Assembly: GCA_029844215.1 (NCBI GenBank)
Contig: CM056720.1
Coordinates: forward strand, 33,535,711-33,599,710
DNA length: 64,000 nucleotides
Source: Przewalskia tangutica
Taxonomy: Eukaryota > Streptophyta > Magnoliopsida > Solanales > Solanaceae
Direction of reading: 5' to 3'
Both the position numbers and the translations under genes were made by a program. Positions within the stretch are counted from its first letter, which is position 1, and every line of letters starts with the position of its first letter. The notes below the pieces were generated by a model. The model was not told the DNA's origin, did not search any database, and was given only the letters and a program-made list of their open reading frames with translations. This document shows positions 11,415 to 22,943 of the stretch, piece after piece.

Positions 11415-12546
11415 ATGCCTCGCGTAAAGGCACCGGGCCCGGAAGGGCAAAGCGTGAAGGAAAGCTGCGAGTAGAAGCGTGGCGAGACCTGATACACGAG
11501 CCTCGATCCGCGATGCAGGCGAGAGGAGATGGAGTCCTGAGTGGGCGATTAATGGCGAGTTGTGGCGGACTTGAGGATAAGGCTGGGCCGCGGCGGTTCG
11601 ATAACACGATGGTTCACCTAGATCGAATAGTTCGAGGCTACGGGATTTTTACGAGTTGTAGGCGCGAGTTTTATGGGTCGAGGCACGAGGATGATCGCGA
11701 GAGTTCATCCGAAGCGATTCTGACGGATCATGAGAGTAATCAAGGCATCGGAGACCGAGTCGGTGGTCTAGGTTCACATCACCGCGTGATACCGCGATCG
11801 GTAGTTTGATTCGTGGGAGCTGTCGGGAGAGAATGCACTTCGGCTATATGGGGACGAGTTCTCGAGGCATTCGCACATTTCTTGCCTCGCGGATGAGAGG
11901 GCGGGCGACAGTTTTTGGTGTTCTGGCGAGCGGTCGTCCGGTTCGGAGTACAATGTAGAGTTCGACTCATTGGCGATCGTCCGCGTTGGTAGCTAGTATG
12001 GAAGATCGAGTGCACCGATTTGTTCTGAGGCTCGATGATCACCTGGCGAAGTTGTTCGGGTGTAGCTCTTGTGGGCATGGACATTGCCGCGCAGCGTATG
12101 CGCGGATGTGAGCGGATAAATCGGCGGAATGACCGAGTCGCGAGAAGAGGGCGAGCGGCGAGGTCCTTTGGTGACTTTCGAGGCGGACGCCTCGGCAGCG
12201 AGCGATTATGCGCCTCCGCGACTGAGTGGTCCTCCGCGGCCGGGACGCCGAGATGTTCGGGAAGCGGTCGGGGCTCCTGTGTTTCAGATTTTCGAGGAGC
12301 GTGAGTGCTCGCGGATGAGGTTGCCACTTGTCTCGGTGTGGCGTTGTGGAAAACTTCATAAGGGAGAGTGTCGTCTTGACTCGGGAGATTGTTATTTTTG
12401 CGGCAACAGGCCGTCAGCAGAAGCTGTCCGACCGGGGTATGCGGTAGGATAGCATGGACTACTAGGCGATTCGGGTTCTTCACCTTCCATAGCAGCGGGA
12501 TGTTCGTGCACCGCGAGCCGGTAGAGGTCGCGGTGGGAGTTCCGAT
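11415..12546 (+). pseudogene. C1 gag relic (capsid plus zinc knuckle), frameshifted
   Basis: Gag would form the particle and bind element RNA. The start ATGCCTCGCG at 11415 is conserved with A1 and C2. The capsid signature EFYGSR.EDD lies near 11667-11700, and matches to A1 gag (ESVV, EFDSLA) follow at about 11755-11970 in shifting frames. A zinc-knuckle segment near 12340-12415 reads CGKLHKGEC and CYFCGN; the second knuckle is incomplete. The reading frame is broken many times, so no full Gag is encoded as written. Many breaks fall at CHG sites and could be sequencing errors. No protease follows. Confidence 0.7.
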
Positions 12547-13193
12547 TTAGCGGTCCTTTGAACCGCCTATTGTCAGTATATCCTTAACCCTCAGAGACTT
12601 ATATTGTATTGATGTTGATGATGTGTTTAGTGTTATGTTCGGATAGCTTTGTGCTAAAATGTGATTTAGAAACACAGTCGATAAGAAAAAGGGTAAGCAC
12701 AGGGTGAGACATGATAAACCATAGAATATTACAGTTGAGACCTTAGATGTAAGGTCGTCTTGAGTACCAGTTTTGCAAGTGATCCTTGTGGAGTGCATTT
12801 TTATGCCTAGAACGTTTTGTGTGACAAAGTCCACAGGTAGTGTGAAATGGAAGTGGTAGCTTTCATGACTGTAGAGGTAAGATTGTTTGGATCAAAAAAC
12901 TAGAGAGTTGGCGTGACGAGGGTCGGGTTGAGGCGTGTTGCGTGTCAACCGTGGCCGAGGTGAGGTCACTCAGGTGGTCCGCGCCAGGAGTCACGTCACG
13001 GTGTTAGGCCCAAGTTTTGATGACCATCGATGAGTTCGTGGATATGTTCGACCGAAGCGGTCGTGAAGGCGGGAATGGCCTTAAGAAAATGCGTGTGTTA
13101 GTTCGTGGCGGCGTGGCGTTGGCAACTTGTTAGAAGATCTTCTTCGTGTCCGTCTTGAAGGAACATTCGGACGAATGTTTCTAAGGAGGAGAA
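12547..13193 (+). other. C1 post-gag region and polypurine tract
   Basis: It starts within the GCGGTCCTTTGAACCGCC segment shared with A1 at the gag end. It contains a conserved block near 12900-13075 (GTGTTAGGCCCAAGTTT, GAGTTCGTGGAT) also found in B and C2. An inverted repeat AACATTCG-GA-CGAATGTT lies at 13162-13179 and the polypurine tract AAGGAGGAGAA at 13183-13193 abuts the LTR. No pol motif is visible. Confidence 0.7.
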
Positions 13194-16100
13194 TGTTATA
13201 CCCGTATTTCGAGTATGCGTGGCGAGCGTGTATTGTAATTTAAGCCTTAAAGTTGGCTAGTTTCAAAATTGTACACAAGTGCGAAGGAGTCGTTTTTAAA
13301 CGCAAGCGTTTCCACAACTTTCGTAGGAAAATTCGGCTATGTCAATAATAATTTTTGCGGATTTTTCCGAGACGTAACATTTTGGACCAGCGGGAGGGTG
13401 ACAAGTGTCACCCTCACATTGGAAGAGGTTAGACGGCAAAGTGGGATGGCTTGCGTTTTTGTGCCTTTCCCTTGGTCAAGGGTTAGGTAGGATATTTTTG
13501 TGGAATGGATAAGGTAGCACATGGCTAAATCTTGGCCTTACACTTGCTATGCACTTGTGTCATCTTGGCCATTGGTTGGCCTTCACTTGACCTATAAATA
13601 CCCCTCTAGTTGAAGACATTCTTCATCCTAAACTTGAGCAATCTATCTAAGTCTCAAACTACTCTCTCCCTCTTAAGTTTCGTCCACCACCCCTTTGGCC
13701 GAGGGCTTCCCCTCCGCTGTAGTGGTTAGCCGTAGGGTACCCACTGCCTAGTTGTCTCGTATAATACCCCTTTTGTGGTATATAAATACTCTCAAGTATT
13801 GTTATAATGCCCAAATACCTTGGCCCATATACCTTGTAGTATTCCCAAGGTTACACTTATACAAAAGCCAGAAAATACTATTATACTTCCTCACCACAAA
13901 AACGAAACCTAAGTAAATCTCCACGTAGTTGAAGTTATAAGTAGAAGTTGGTTAGAACTTCTAAGGGTTGTTGGAGGCGGGTTGGAGCGCCGAGTAGGAG
14001 CTAAACCTTGCTCAGGATCGACATATAACTCGGATAATTTTGGGCTTATCGAGGTAAACACTCTTGACCTTCTATTGTAATTGGAAATTACATGTTGTAG
14101 GAATATATAGTTGAAGTATACTATATATAGAATTGAACATAGTTGTGCGGCAATGTCTTTTGACTTAAGCCTGAATAATACTTACGGCAATGTCTTGCGA
14201 CTTAAGCTGAAGTTAAATAAGAAGCTGACGTAATTACATAGGACTGTATTACAGTAGACTTGTGTAGTATTGCTGTGTGTAGAATTGTACACGTCCGGTT
14301 AGACGTGCAAACCCCCCCCCCCCTGGTTGGCTTGGTAGCCGGCCTCGATAAAGGAGGAGATTAACGCTGTTGCGGGGAGGTCTTTGAATTTTTACGTAGA
14401 ATATTCTACGTGGAGACCTTGATGTTAATAGGCGCCTTGTGGCCTCTATAGGTTGAAGTACTACGTGTGGCGTGATCTACTTGGCTTAAGGAGTAGCCGA
14501 CGGTTTGAGGTACTTGGAGCGTTTTGCTATTAGTCGATAATCGTCGCGAGGTATGTGAACCTCTTCCTATCTGTTCTAGCATGATATGTGTATAACTATG
14601 TAGTACGGTAGACGTACATGTGTTAACTGTATTTGATTGGTTTGAAACATAAGGTGTTATAACGGCTTTATGGGAAGTTGGTTATAACAGCCTTATGTAG
14701 GTAAGAAAATGCTTTGTGGTTTTAAAAGGTAACTGACTTGATGTGTGATAATAAAGAACTTGAAGTATTTCAAAAGACCTATTTGAAAGAAGAGTAATAC
14801 TTGGTTTTGAAAACATAAGAGTTATACTAGCTTTATGGGAAGTTAGGTATAACGTCTTAAGGAAGGTAAAATGAATAGGTTTATTGATCTTAAAATATAA
14901 GAGACTTGACTTGAATGAATTAATATGAATTTTGTGTGAAGCCTCATTCGTGAGTAATGAGTACTTGGTTTTTTAAAGGAATAATGTTTTACTGATTTCG
15001 GAAATCAGAATGTGTATCGACAAACCACTGCAGCGTTAATAAAGGAAAATGTATTAAATAATTAAGTATTATTAAAACCAGTAGAAACCTCCATGCATGA
15101 AGCTAAGATGAGACAAAATGATATTACATTTTCTAGATCATGGTCGCTTAATAAAATTGATTATGAACAAGAATAACTGCTACTTTATGGCATGTGTTAC
15201 TCAATTGTTTTAAAAAAAAGATTAAGACATTGAACTATGAAACTTTTCTAAAAAGAGACTTGTGTAATGGAAATTAGGCAAACTGGAACGTTAGGGAAAG
15301 GAAAGGCATTGGGTTGTCTTAAAATGTTTTAAAACATAAAGTGTTATAACAGCTTTATGGGAAGTTGGTTATAACGACTTTATGAAAACAAAAGAAAAGG
15401 TTTTATCATTGGTTTTAATGTGGTAACTTGACTTTAAAAAGAGAAGTGTTTTGGTCTAAAAAGAAGGCATGGTATTGCCTTAATTTGGTTTTTAAAAAGG
15501 AAAGTATGGAGGTTGTTTTGGTTTACTTAAAAGATATAAGTCACTCTATTTTATACTACGGTATCGGGTGACTTTTATAAAGGAATGGATCTTTAAAAGG
15601 AATTTAACGTGCGTAATCTTGCAGTTAAAAACCCGGACTTTGGCATAAAATGAAAGTAGCTTGAGTTGTGTAACTTGCCTATGCTTGTTGTTGTGTAACT
15701 TGCCTATGCTTGTTGTTGTGTAACTTGCTTATGCTTGTGGTGATAGCCTTTGTTGTGCAAATGGTGTTCTATATAACCGCGTCTCTCAATGGAGTCTTAG
15801 GTTGACTTGTTGAGGACTTACTTGGACGTACCGGCAGTGACGGAAAATTCCACGGGTATGCTCCTGTTGATAGTGCTATTCCATGGACTAGCTCTCCATG
15901 AGGTTTCTTACTGTTCGGCCTTGGTACCCGGTGGTCGGCTTTCGTACTTGCCCCGTCTCGTGGCTGATTCGGCCTTGGTACCTGGTAGTTAGCCCTCGCA
16001 CTTGCCCCGTTCAGTGTAGTGACGAAGTCTCGTGATACGTCCTTGGTACCGGTGGTCACCTCGTACTTGCCGGTCGACACGTGACCGGCCTTGGTATCTG

Positions 16101-16854
16101 ATAGTCGGCTCTGACTTGCCGTGTCGCCGTGTTTGTGGTTGCATTGTATTATTGGTACGGTCGGATCCGGTAGTTGTACTTGTCCTGTACGGTTTTTATG
16201 ACACAGGTGGGACCTGGTGTTCATGTATACTCCTTGGTATTGTTATATCATAAACTGCCGGCAGTGAGGAAGAAGTTCCACGGGCACGAGTGATAATTTG
16301 GAGGGCGTGAGTCCCTGACTTGATGTAACTGGTTATATGTTATGTACTGTAGTTTGGTCATCATACATGTCTCCTGCTTTTTATAGACTATTATGATTTC
16401 ATTTACAGTATTTACAGTTTCACATACTTGGTACCTGTTGTACTGACCTCCGGAGGCTGCGTTAAATCTGCAGTAGAAGTACATCGGTTGTCGATCCGCG
16501 TTTAGGATCTCATTTCAGCGTTTTGGGAAGCTCTTCCGTCGGAGGCTTATCTTTGGTATGTTACACAGTCGTAAGTTCTTATGCGTTCAGGTATGGCGGG
16601 GCCCTGTCCGTCGTAGTTGTTGTATAAATCTTAGAAGTGCATGCTTTGTTGTGGGCGGGGTTGTAAGGATTAGAATCGCTCAAATGTCTTTATATATATA
16701 TGTTGAAAGGTAAGCTGTTTTGGTTGCTTTGTTTATTTATAATATCTCTCATTTCATGTTCATGTTTTATTTTCCGCTGATTTTCTCTGATGATTGTATC
16801 ACTAGGGTGCCCGGGGTAAGGCACCAGTCACGGGCCCGGATTCGGGTCGTGACA
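13194..16854 (+). repeat. C1 3' LTR
   Basis: It aligns with 7580-11217 over its whole length. Most differences are 1-3 base indels at CAG, CTG or CCG sites rather than substitutions. TATAAATA is at 13593, splice-donor-like GAG|GTATGT at 14548-14556, 25-bp repeats at 15665 and the repeat module at about 15918-16130. It ends CGTGACA at 16854, followed by the right target duplication ATTAC. Confidence 0.9.
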
Positions 16855-17551
16855 ATTACGTTATCACGTATGAATAATCAAAGTTAGCTTCCAAATAAGA
16901 AGTCCCTCCATAAAGGGCCGGATTATGTTATGTAAGATATGTAAGTTATGTGGAAAAACTTGATTAAATTCTTAAGTATGTATGTAAGAATATGATGTTA
17001 ATTCTTATTGAAAGAAGGAAATGAACGGTTAATATACGATTGATTTCAGGAGTTAAAATGACATTCTTTTATACAGTTATGATTTGCACCTTATTTACAT
17101 TCCATACTTTTTGTTATCTTGACCCGCCCGGAAGTGCGTTCATGCCCGCAGGTGTTAGGTACACAGGTTGGTGATCCTTGCTCTTAGGATCTCTGTTCAG
17201 TTTTTGGGAAGAAGCTCCATTCACTCCGGAGGCTTATCTTTTTGGTACGGTTTCCCTGATGTTGTAGATTTATGTACATTCAGGGGTATGGCGAAGCCCC
17301 GTCCATACGATTGTAATTCTTAAGTGCTGTAGTCACATGTTGTGGGTCGGTTTGTAAAAAAGAAAGAAGGATATAAGCTTCGTTGTTTATGTATATGTAT
17401 ATGTGTCAGGAGGTAGCCTTATCGGCTAACATGTTGTTTAAATTCGTTGTTTTATTTTATAAGTTTCATGTATGTTCGTGATTATCTCGATGTTTACTGT
17501 AAGGGTGCCGTGTAGGGCACGATCGCGAGCTTGGGGTGGTCGTGACAAAAG

Positions 17552-17562
17552 TGGTATCGAGC
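17552..17562 (+). promoter_or_regulatory. A1 primer binding site
   Basis: TGGTATCGAGC lies 4 bp after the LTR end GTCGTGACA. It matches the initiator-Met tRNA primer type except for the missing A in CAG. Confidence 0.8.
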
Positions 17563-17606
17563 GATTAGTCCTCGGAAAAGTGTCTGACCGTGTCTAGTAG
17601 AGTCTT

Positions 17607-17640
17607 GATTATCGATGTGTTGTGCACCACATCTATAATC
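17607..17640 (+). ncRNA. A1 leader hairpin, putative dimerisation loop
   Basis: The lower stem GATTAT/ATAATC is perfect, followed by a C/T mismatch, upper stem GATGTG/CACATC and loop TTGTGCAC with the palindrome GTGCAC. This is the most regular copy in the window. It is 44 bp past the primer site and about 120 bp before the gag ATG. Confidence 0.6.
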
Positions 17641-17758
17641 GTGAGGTCGCAAGACATTTAGGATTGGTTTCCATTCTTCTCACTCTGAGATCGTGCAGTA
17701 GAGTTGTATTAATAGGTTGATCCGTCTCTGACGTATTCTTATGTATATGAATCAGCTA

Positions 17759-19038
17759 TGCCTCACGGAAGCGACCGAGGGCGAGAAGGGCAAAGCGGCG
17801 GCGAGGCGCGGTGGTGTGAGGGTTACTAGGACTCGCACCCGCACTATGCCTGAGGTTGTGGTCCAAGCGGCGAGTTGATTCTGGCCGGCGTATTAGAAGG
17901 AAGCGGCGGCGCGGCTCCAGGGATTCGATACTGAGCCTCGGTCCACCGGCGGGCGGAGTATAGAGATTATGGAGAGTAGATCAGGTTGTTGACTAGCATA
18001 GTGGTAGGCGGCAAGCGGGAGCAGGTAGCTAACCCTAGAGCCGACAGTTTGAGGATTCAGGATTTTCTGGGTTGTAGTCCACCCGAGTTCTATGGTTCGA
18101 GATCTGAGGAGGATCCTCAGGAGTTTATTCGGCAGATACAGCGGACTATGCAGATGCTTAGGGTCTCGGAGACCGAGTCAGTGGTGCTAGCTTCTTACCG
18201 GTTACGCGATATTGCGTTGAACTGGTTTGAGTCATGGGAACTGTCTAGGGGTGTGGGTGCTCCTCCAGCTGTTTGGGATGAGTTCACAGAGGCCTTTCTT
18301 GATCACTTTTTGCCTCCTGAGATGAGGAGAGCCCGTGTTGATAGGTTCTTGTCATTGAGGCAGAATGGGAGGACCATCAGGGAGTACAACCTGGAGTTTG
18401 ACTCGTTGGCCAGGTATGCACACACTATTGTGGCTGACATGGCTGATAGAGTTCATCGCTATGTTATGGGGCTAGACCGTTATATGATCACTGCTTGCCT
18501 GGGAATGGCCCTTCAGCTAGGTATGGATATTTCCAGGATGCAGACATATGCACAGGGGATTGAGGACAGGGAGAGAGAGGACCGACCAGACCAAGGCCAA
18601 CCCAAGAGGCCGTGACTGGGGTTCGAGGTGATTTTCGAGGCGAGAGCCTCGAAGCGAGCTAGGTCTACATTTCACCGCACGAGTGCTCCTTCCCGATTTC
18701 TCGCGAAGTTGGATCAGCCGGGTAATTCAGGAGCCTGTCAGAGCTCCAGAGCTTCGTATTCGTATGCGCACATGGGTTCTAGGCAGTCGGGGCCACTCTT
18801 CCCTCAGTGTCCACAGTGTGGTCGACATCACCATGGGGAATGTCGTCGTGATACTGGTGCCTGTTTTACCTGTGGTCGCCAGGGCCATATGTTGAGGGAT
18901 TGTCCTAGTAGGAGAGTTACATGAGGGATAGCACAATCTACCAGATCAGTTGCGGGTTCTTCGCCTTCGGTAGCTAGGCAGGATGTTCATACACCGGCAG
19001 GCCGTGGCAGAGGTCGTGGTGGAAGTTCCCAGTTTTAG
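17759..19038 (+). pseudogene. gag: A1 gag: capsid and nucleocapsid, nearly intact
   Basis: This is a structural Gag of Ty3/gypsy type. The start ATGCCTCACG at 17759 is chosen by conservation with C1, C2 and B. A long open stretch at 17986-18615 holds the Retrotrans_gag-like capsid core (EFYGSRSEEDPQEF, then WDEF..AF..HFLP and REYNLEFDSLARYA). The open stretch at 18628-18924 carries CPQCGRHHHGEC (Cx2Cx4Hx2C) and CFTCGRQGHMLRDC (Cx2Cx4Hx4C). A Gly/Arg tail ends SSQF and TAG at 19036-19038. Stops and frame changes occur at about 17870, 18613 and 18922. Capsid length is normal for the family. It is the best-preserved gag here. No protease or RT follows. Confidence 0.8.
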
Positions 19039-19384
19039 CGGTCCTTTGAACCGCCTATATGATTTCAGGTATATCTTCGACCCTTTAGAGATTTGTATGC
19101 ATGATAAGGTTGTTGTACGTTTAAGTATCAAGAACGAATAATATTGAGATTATGTATGTATGCTAGAAGTAAGTTGGAAGTACGAAAAGATAACCCTTTT
19201 AGGCCATGAATGTGAGTAGATAGTGATGGTGCACACTTTGGATTTGTTTCCTCATTTGGGTTGTGATGAATGAATATGCAAGTGCGGTGTATTAGGGCCA
19301 TATGTGGCATAATTAGGTTTTACTAAGTGCAGTTTTATGAGACTATGCCAAGAAATGATAGATTTAGCTCCGAAAGAACATTCG
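19039..19384 (+). other. A1 post-gag region (left of S2)
   Basis: It starts with CGGTCCTTTGAACCGCC and CAGGTATAT, shared at the gag end with other elements. About 345 bp of AT-rich DNA follow without a supported gene. GGCCATATGTGGCAT near 19289 resembles family B post-gag DNA near 34572. It ends in AACATTCG, half of the pre-polypurine inverted repeat, which S2 splits. Confidence 0.6.
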
Positions 19385-22300
19385 TGTCACGCCCCGAATT
19401 CCGGGCCCGTGACTGGTGCCTTACCCCGGGCACCCTAGTGATACAACATCAGAGAAAACCAGCGGAAAATAAAACACGAGTCATGAAACAAGAGATATAA
19501 TAAATAAACAGGCCAACCAAAACAGTTGCCTTCAGTATATACATAAAAACCCGAACAGTTATCCTTTTACAAACCCCGCCACAACAAAGGTTACTGCACT
19601 TAAGATTTACAATAACTATGACGGACAGGGGCCCCGCCATACCCCGAATGTACAAGAACCTACAACTCAGGAAACATACCAAAGATAAGCCTCCAAGGAA
19701 CGGAGCTTTCAACACGCTGAAATGAGATCCTAAGAGCGGATCCACGACCGATGTACTTACTGCGGCGTGAACGCAGCCCAAGGAGGTCGATAACAGTACC
19801 AAGTATGTGAAATCACAACATCAAATGAAATCATAATAGCTTAAAAATCGTGAGACATGTATGATAACCAAAATACAAGACGCAACATAAAAGCGATCAA
19901 GTCGTGGACTCACGCCTCAAAGTCACCACTCAAATATAACTATGGGTCTCACGCCCACAACATCCATCATGTTCGCGTCATGGCGCGTGCCCGGAATCTT
20001 GTGACGGTGTAGACATGTCCATGATGCAACAATAATAACAAGGCCGCATGGCCACATGCCCCGGAATCGCGACGGTGTAGACATGCCCATGTAACCTCAA
20101 TAACAATATACGGGTGGTCAACCCCGCCGCGTGGCCACATGCCCGAATCTTGCAGACGGTAGACACGTCCATGTTGCGGTAATAACCATATATCGGTAAT
20201 CAACCCGCCGCGTGGCCGCGTGCCGAATCTTGCATCAGACGGTAGACATGTCCATGTGACATCAACAACAAGACAAGAATCAAAATGGAAACATACCCGT
20301 GGAATTCTCCATCACCGCCAAGACGTCCAAGTAAGTTCTCAACAAGTCAACCGGCCCTCTATCGAGAGACGCGGTAACACATAAATACCACACTTGCACA
20401 ACAAAGGCTATCATCACAAGCATAGGCAAGTTTCACAACAACAAGCATAGGCAAGTTTCACAACAACAAGCAAAGGCAAGTTTCACAACAACCAGCAAAG
20501 GCAAGTTTCACAATAACAAGTAAAGGCAAGTTTCACAACAACTCAAAGTACTTTCATTTTATGCCAAAGTCCGGGTTTTTAACCCCAAAGTACTACATAC
20601 GTTAAGTTCTTTTAAAAGAGATCCATTACTTTTATAAAAGTCACCCGATACCCGTAGTATTAAAATGACCAACCCACATTCCCTTTTCAAAATCAAGTAA
20701 CAACATTCTTTTCCTAAGTTCCAGTTTGCCTAGTTTCAATTACTCAAGCTTCTCATTTTCAAATGGTTTCATAGTTTCCAACTTAATCACTTGATTCCTT
20801 TTAGAACAATTGAGTAATATATGTCTCACGCGTGAGTAGGTTATTCTTGTTTACAACATTCTTATTACAAAGAACCATGATCTAGAAAATGTATATCATT
20901 TTGTCTCATCTTAGTTTCTATGCGGATGAAGGTTTCTACCGGTTTTAATACAATTCATCATTATTCAATACATTTTCCTTTATTAACGCCGCAGGTGGTC
21001 CTGTCGATACACATTCGATTTCAAATCGAAGAAACATTATCCCTTTAAATAAAACCAAGTACTCATTACTCACGAATGAGGTTTCACACAAACATTCACA
21101 TTAAAACAAATAAGTTAAGTCTCTTATCTTATAAGATCAAGTCTCTTAACTTCTAACATCAAGAAACCATTTTCTTTACCTCTCTTAAGACATTATACCT
21201 AACTCCCATAAAGCTAGTATAACTCTTTTTAAAACCTTTTAAAACCAAGTGTTACTCTCCTTCCAAAACGATTTATAAATCTTTGAAATACATCAAGTTC
21301 TTTATTATAACTAGCCGCTTATAATTCACATCGATTACCTTTTAAAACCACAAAGTATTTTCTTACCTACATAAAGTCGTTATAACCAACTTCCCATAAA
21401 GCCGTTATAACACTTTATGTTTTAAGAACAATCAAACACGATTAACACACGTACGCTCACCGCACTACATAGTTCACACATATCATGCTAGAAGAGATAG
21501 GAAGAGGTTCACATACCTCGCGACGATTATCGACAATAAGCAAAAAGCTCCAAGTACTACAACCTTGCTAGCCCTTTCCACTCCTCGAGTAGAATACGCT
21601 ACTCTTAGTACTTTCACCTATAAAGGTCACAAACGTCTATTAACCCCAAAACACAAGTTTCTATCATTCTACGTAAAATTCGCAAAGACTCTCCCGCAAA
21701 CAGAAATCTCCTCCTTTATCGAGGTCGCTACCAAGCCAACCGAGTGGGTTAACACGCCTAACCGACGCGCATACAATTCTACTACACAATAATGCTACAT
21801 AAGTCTCATCTGAATACACCTAGGTAATTACAGTTCAGTTCTTCTCTTTATTATCCTTCTATGTGATTACTGTTCAATTCTTTATTCTTCAGGCTTAAGT
21901 CAAAAGACATTGCCACAATACTAAGTTCAGTTCTATATATAGTATACAACAACTATATATTCAACACTTATGTAATTTCCAATTACAATAGAAGGACAGT
22001 AGTGTTTACCTCGATAAGCCCAAAATTATCCAAGTATAAAGTCGATCCTGAGCAACGCTTAGCTCCTACTCCGAGCGCTCCAAACAACCCTTAGAAGTTC
22101 TAACCAACTTCTACTTACAACTTCAACAACGGGTGAAGATTTCCTTAGGGTTTCGTTTTTGTGGCTAAAGGAAGTATAATCGTAATTTCTGGGCTTTTGT
22201 ATAAGTGTAACCTTGGGAATACTACAAGGTATTTGGGCCAAGGTATTCGGACATTACAACAATACTAGGAGAGTATTTCTATACCACAACAAGGGGTATT

Positions 22301-22910
22301 ATACGAAAACAACTAGGCTAGGGGGGGTACCCCACGGCTAGACACCACAGTGAGGGGAGGCTCTACCAAAGGCCTTAACCAAGGAGGGTGTTGGACGATT
22401 TCAAGGTTGAGGGGGAGGGAGAGATTTTTAACACTTAGAACAATTTTGGATGAAGAAGTTCATCAACATGGAGGGGTATTTATAGGTGAAGAAATGGCCA
22501 ACCAATGGCCAAGATTCTTCCAAGTGTATAGCAAGTGTAAGGTCAAGATCAAGCCATGTGTTTGTGGGTCCCACTTGCTCATCAACTACACAAAAATATC
22601 CTACCTAACCCTTGACCAAAATTGGGCAACCAAAAACGTGCCAAGAATGGCCATTTCGCCGTCCCTTTGCTTCCAATGTGAGGGTGACACATGTCACCCT
22701 CCCGTTGGTCCAAAATGTTTCGTCTCTCGAAAAAATCCGCAAAAATTATAAATGACATAGCCGGAATTTTCCCAACAAAAGTCATGGAAACGTTTCAGTA
22801 AAACGACTCTAATCGGGTGTTGTGTACAAATTTCGAAACTTGCCTAACTTAAGGCTCAAATTTTCTACGTACGTCCTCACGTACATACTCTGAAAATACG
22901 GGGTATAACA
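19385..22910 (-). mobile_element. S2: solo LTR of family C, minus strand
   Basis: It begins TGTCACGCCCCG and ends GGGGTATAACA. A perfect 5-bp duplication ATTCG flanks it at 19380-19384 and 22911-22915. It is 3526 bp long and carries five 25-bp repeats (about 20417-20540), the 70-bp module (19975-20265), reversed MYB-like repeats near 21370-21415 and a perfect inverted repeat GAGGGTGACA-CA-TGTCACCCTC at 22680-22701. No internal sequence is attached. Confidence 0.9.
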
Positions 22911-22943
22911 ATTCGGGGACGAATGTTTCTAAGGGGGGAAGAA
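22911..22943 (+). promoter_or_regulatory. A1 pre-LTR inverted repeat (right half) and polypurine tract
   Basis: ATTCGGGGACGAATGTT continues the inverted repeat whose left arm is duplicated at 19380. The polypurine tract AAGGGGGGAAGAA at 22931-22943 directly abuts the 3' LTR start at 22944, as expected for the plus-strand primer. Confidence 0.85.

Larger units (their letters stand above)
7580..16854 (+). mobile_element. C1: complete family C gag-only LTR retrotransposon
   Basis: The 5' LTR is 7580-11217 (3638 bp), the internal region 11218-13193 (1976 bp) and the 3' LTR 13194-16854 (3661 bp). The flanks are ATTCT at 7575-7579 and ATTAC at 16855-16859, a probable 5-bp target duplication with base differences. 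The LTRs begin TGTTATACC and end CGTGACA. The internal region has a primer site, leader hairpin, gag relic and polypurine tract but no pol. It lies inside the A1 5' LTR. The LTRs are longer together than the rest of the element several times over. Confidence 0.9.
1494..17547 (+). repeat. A1 5' LTR in three pieces
   Basis: The pieces are 1494-3818, 7248-7579 and 16855-17547, separated by S1 and C1. The first matches the A1 3' LTR at 22944-23760 and 27291 onward. A TATA-like TATATA lies at 1979-1984. Two GTGGGGCCCAY palindromes at 1716 and 1746 lie 30 bp apart. A splice-donor-like AG|GTATGT is at 3020-3027. The LTR ends GTCGTGACA immediately before the primer site. Open frames inside it are short and are not counted as genes. 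Confidence 0.85.

Noticed and set aside
11291..11809. C1 gag as an intact coding gene
   Set aside because: Only pieces match A1 gag and they fall in different frames; it is called a pseudogene, with possible sequencing error noted.
11779..12483. 234-codon minus-strand open frame over C1 gag
   Set aside because: It is the shadow of the GC-rich gag relic in the opposite strand; the sense strand carries the knuckle and capsid motifs.
7580..16854. Repeat-induced point mutation or simple deamination as cause of copy differences
   Set aside because: The CHG differences are mainly base losses or rearrangements to CG or TCG, not C-to-T transitions. True C-to-T changes are seen separately and are few, for example in the A1 LTRs.
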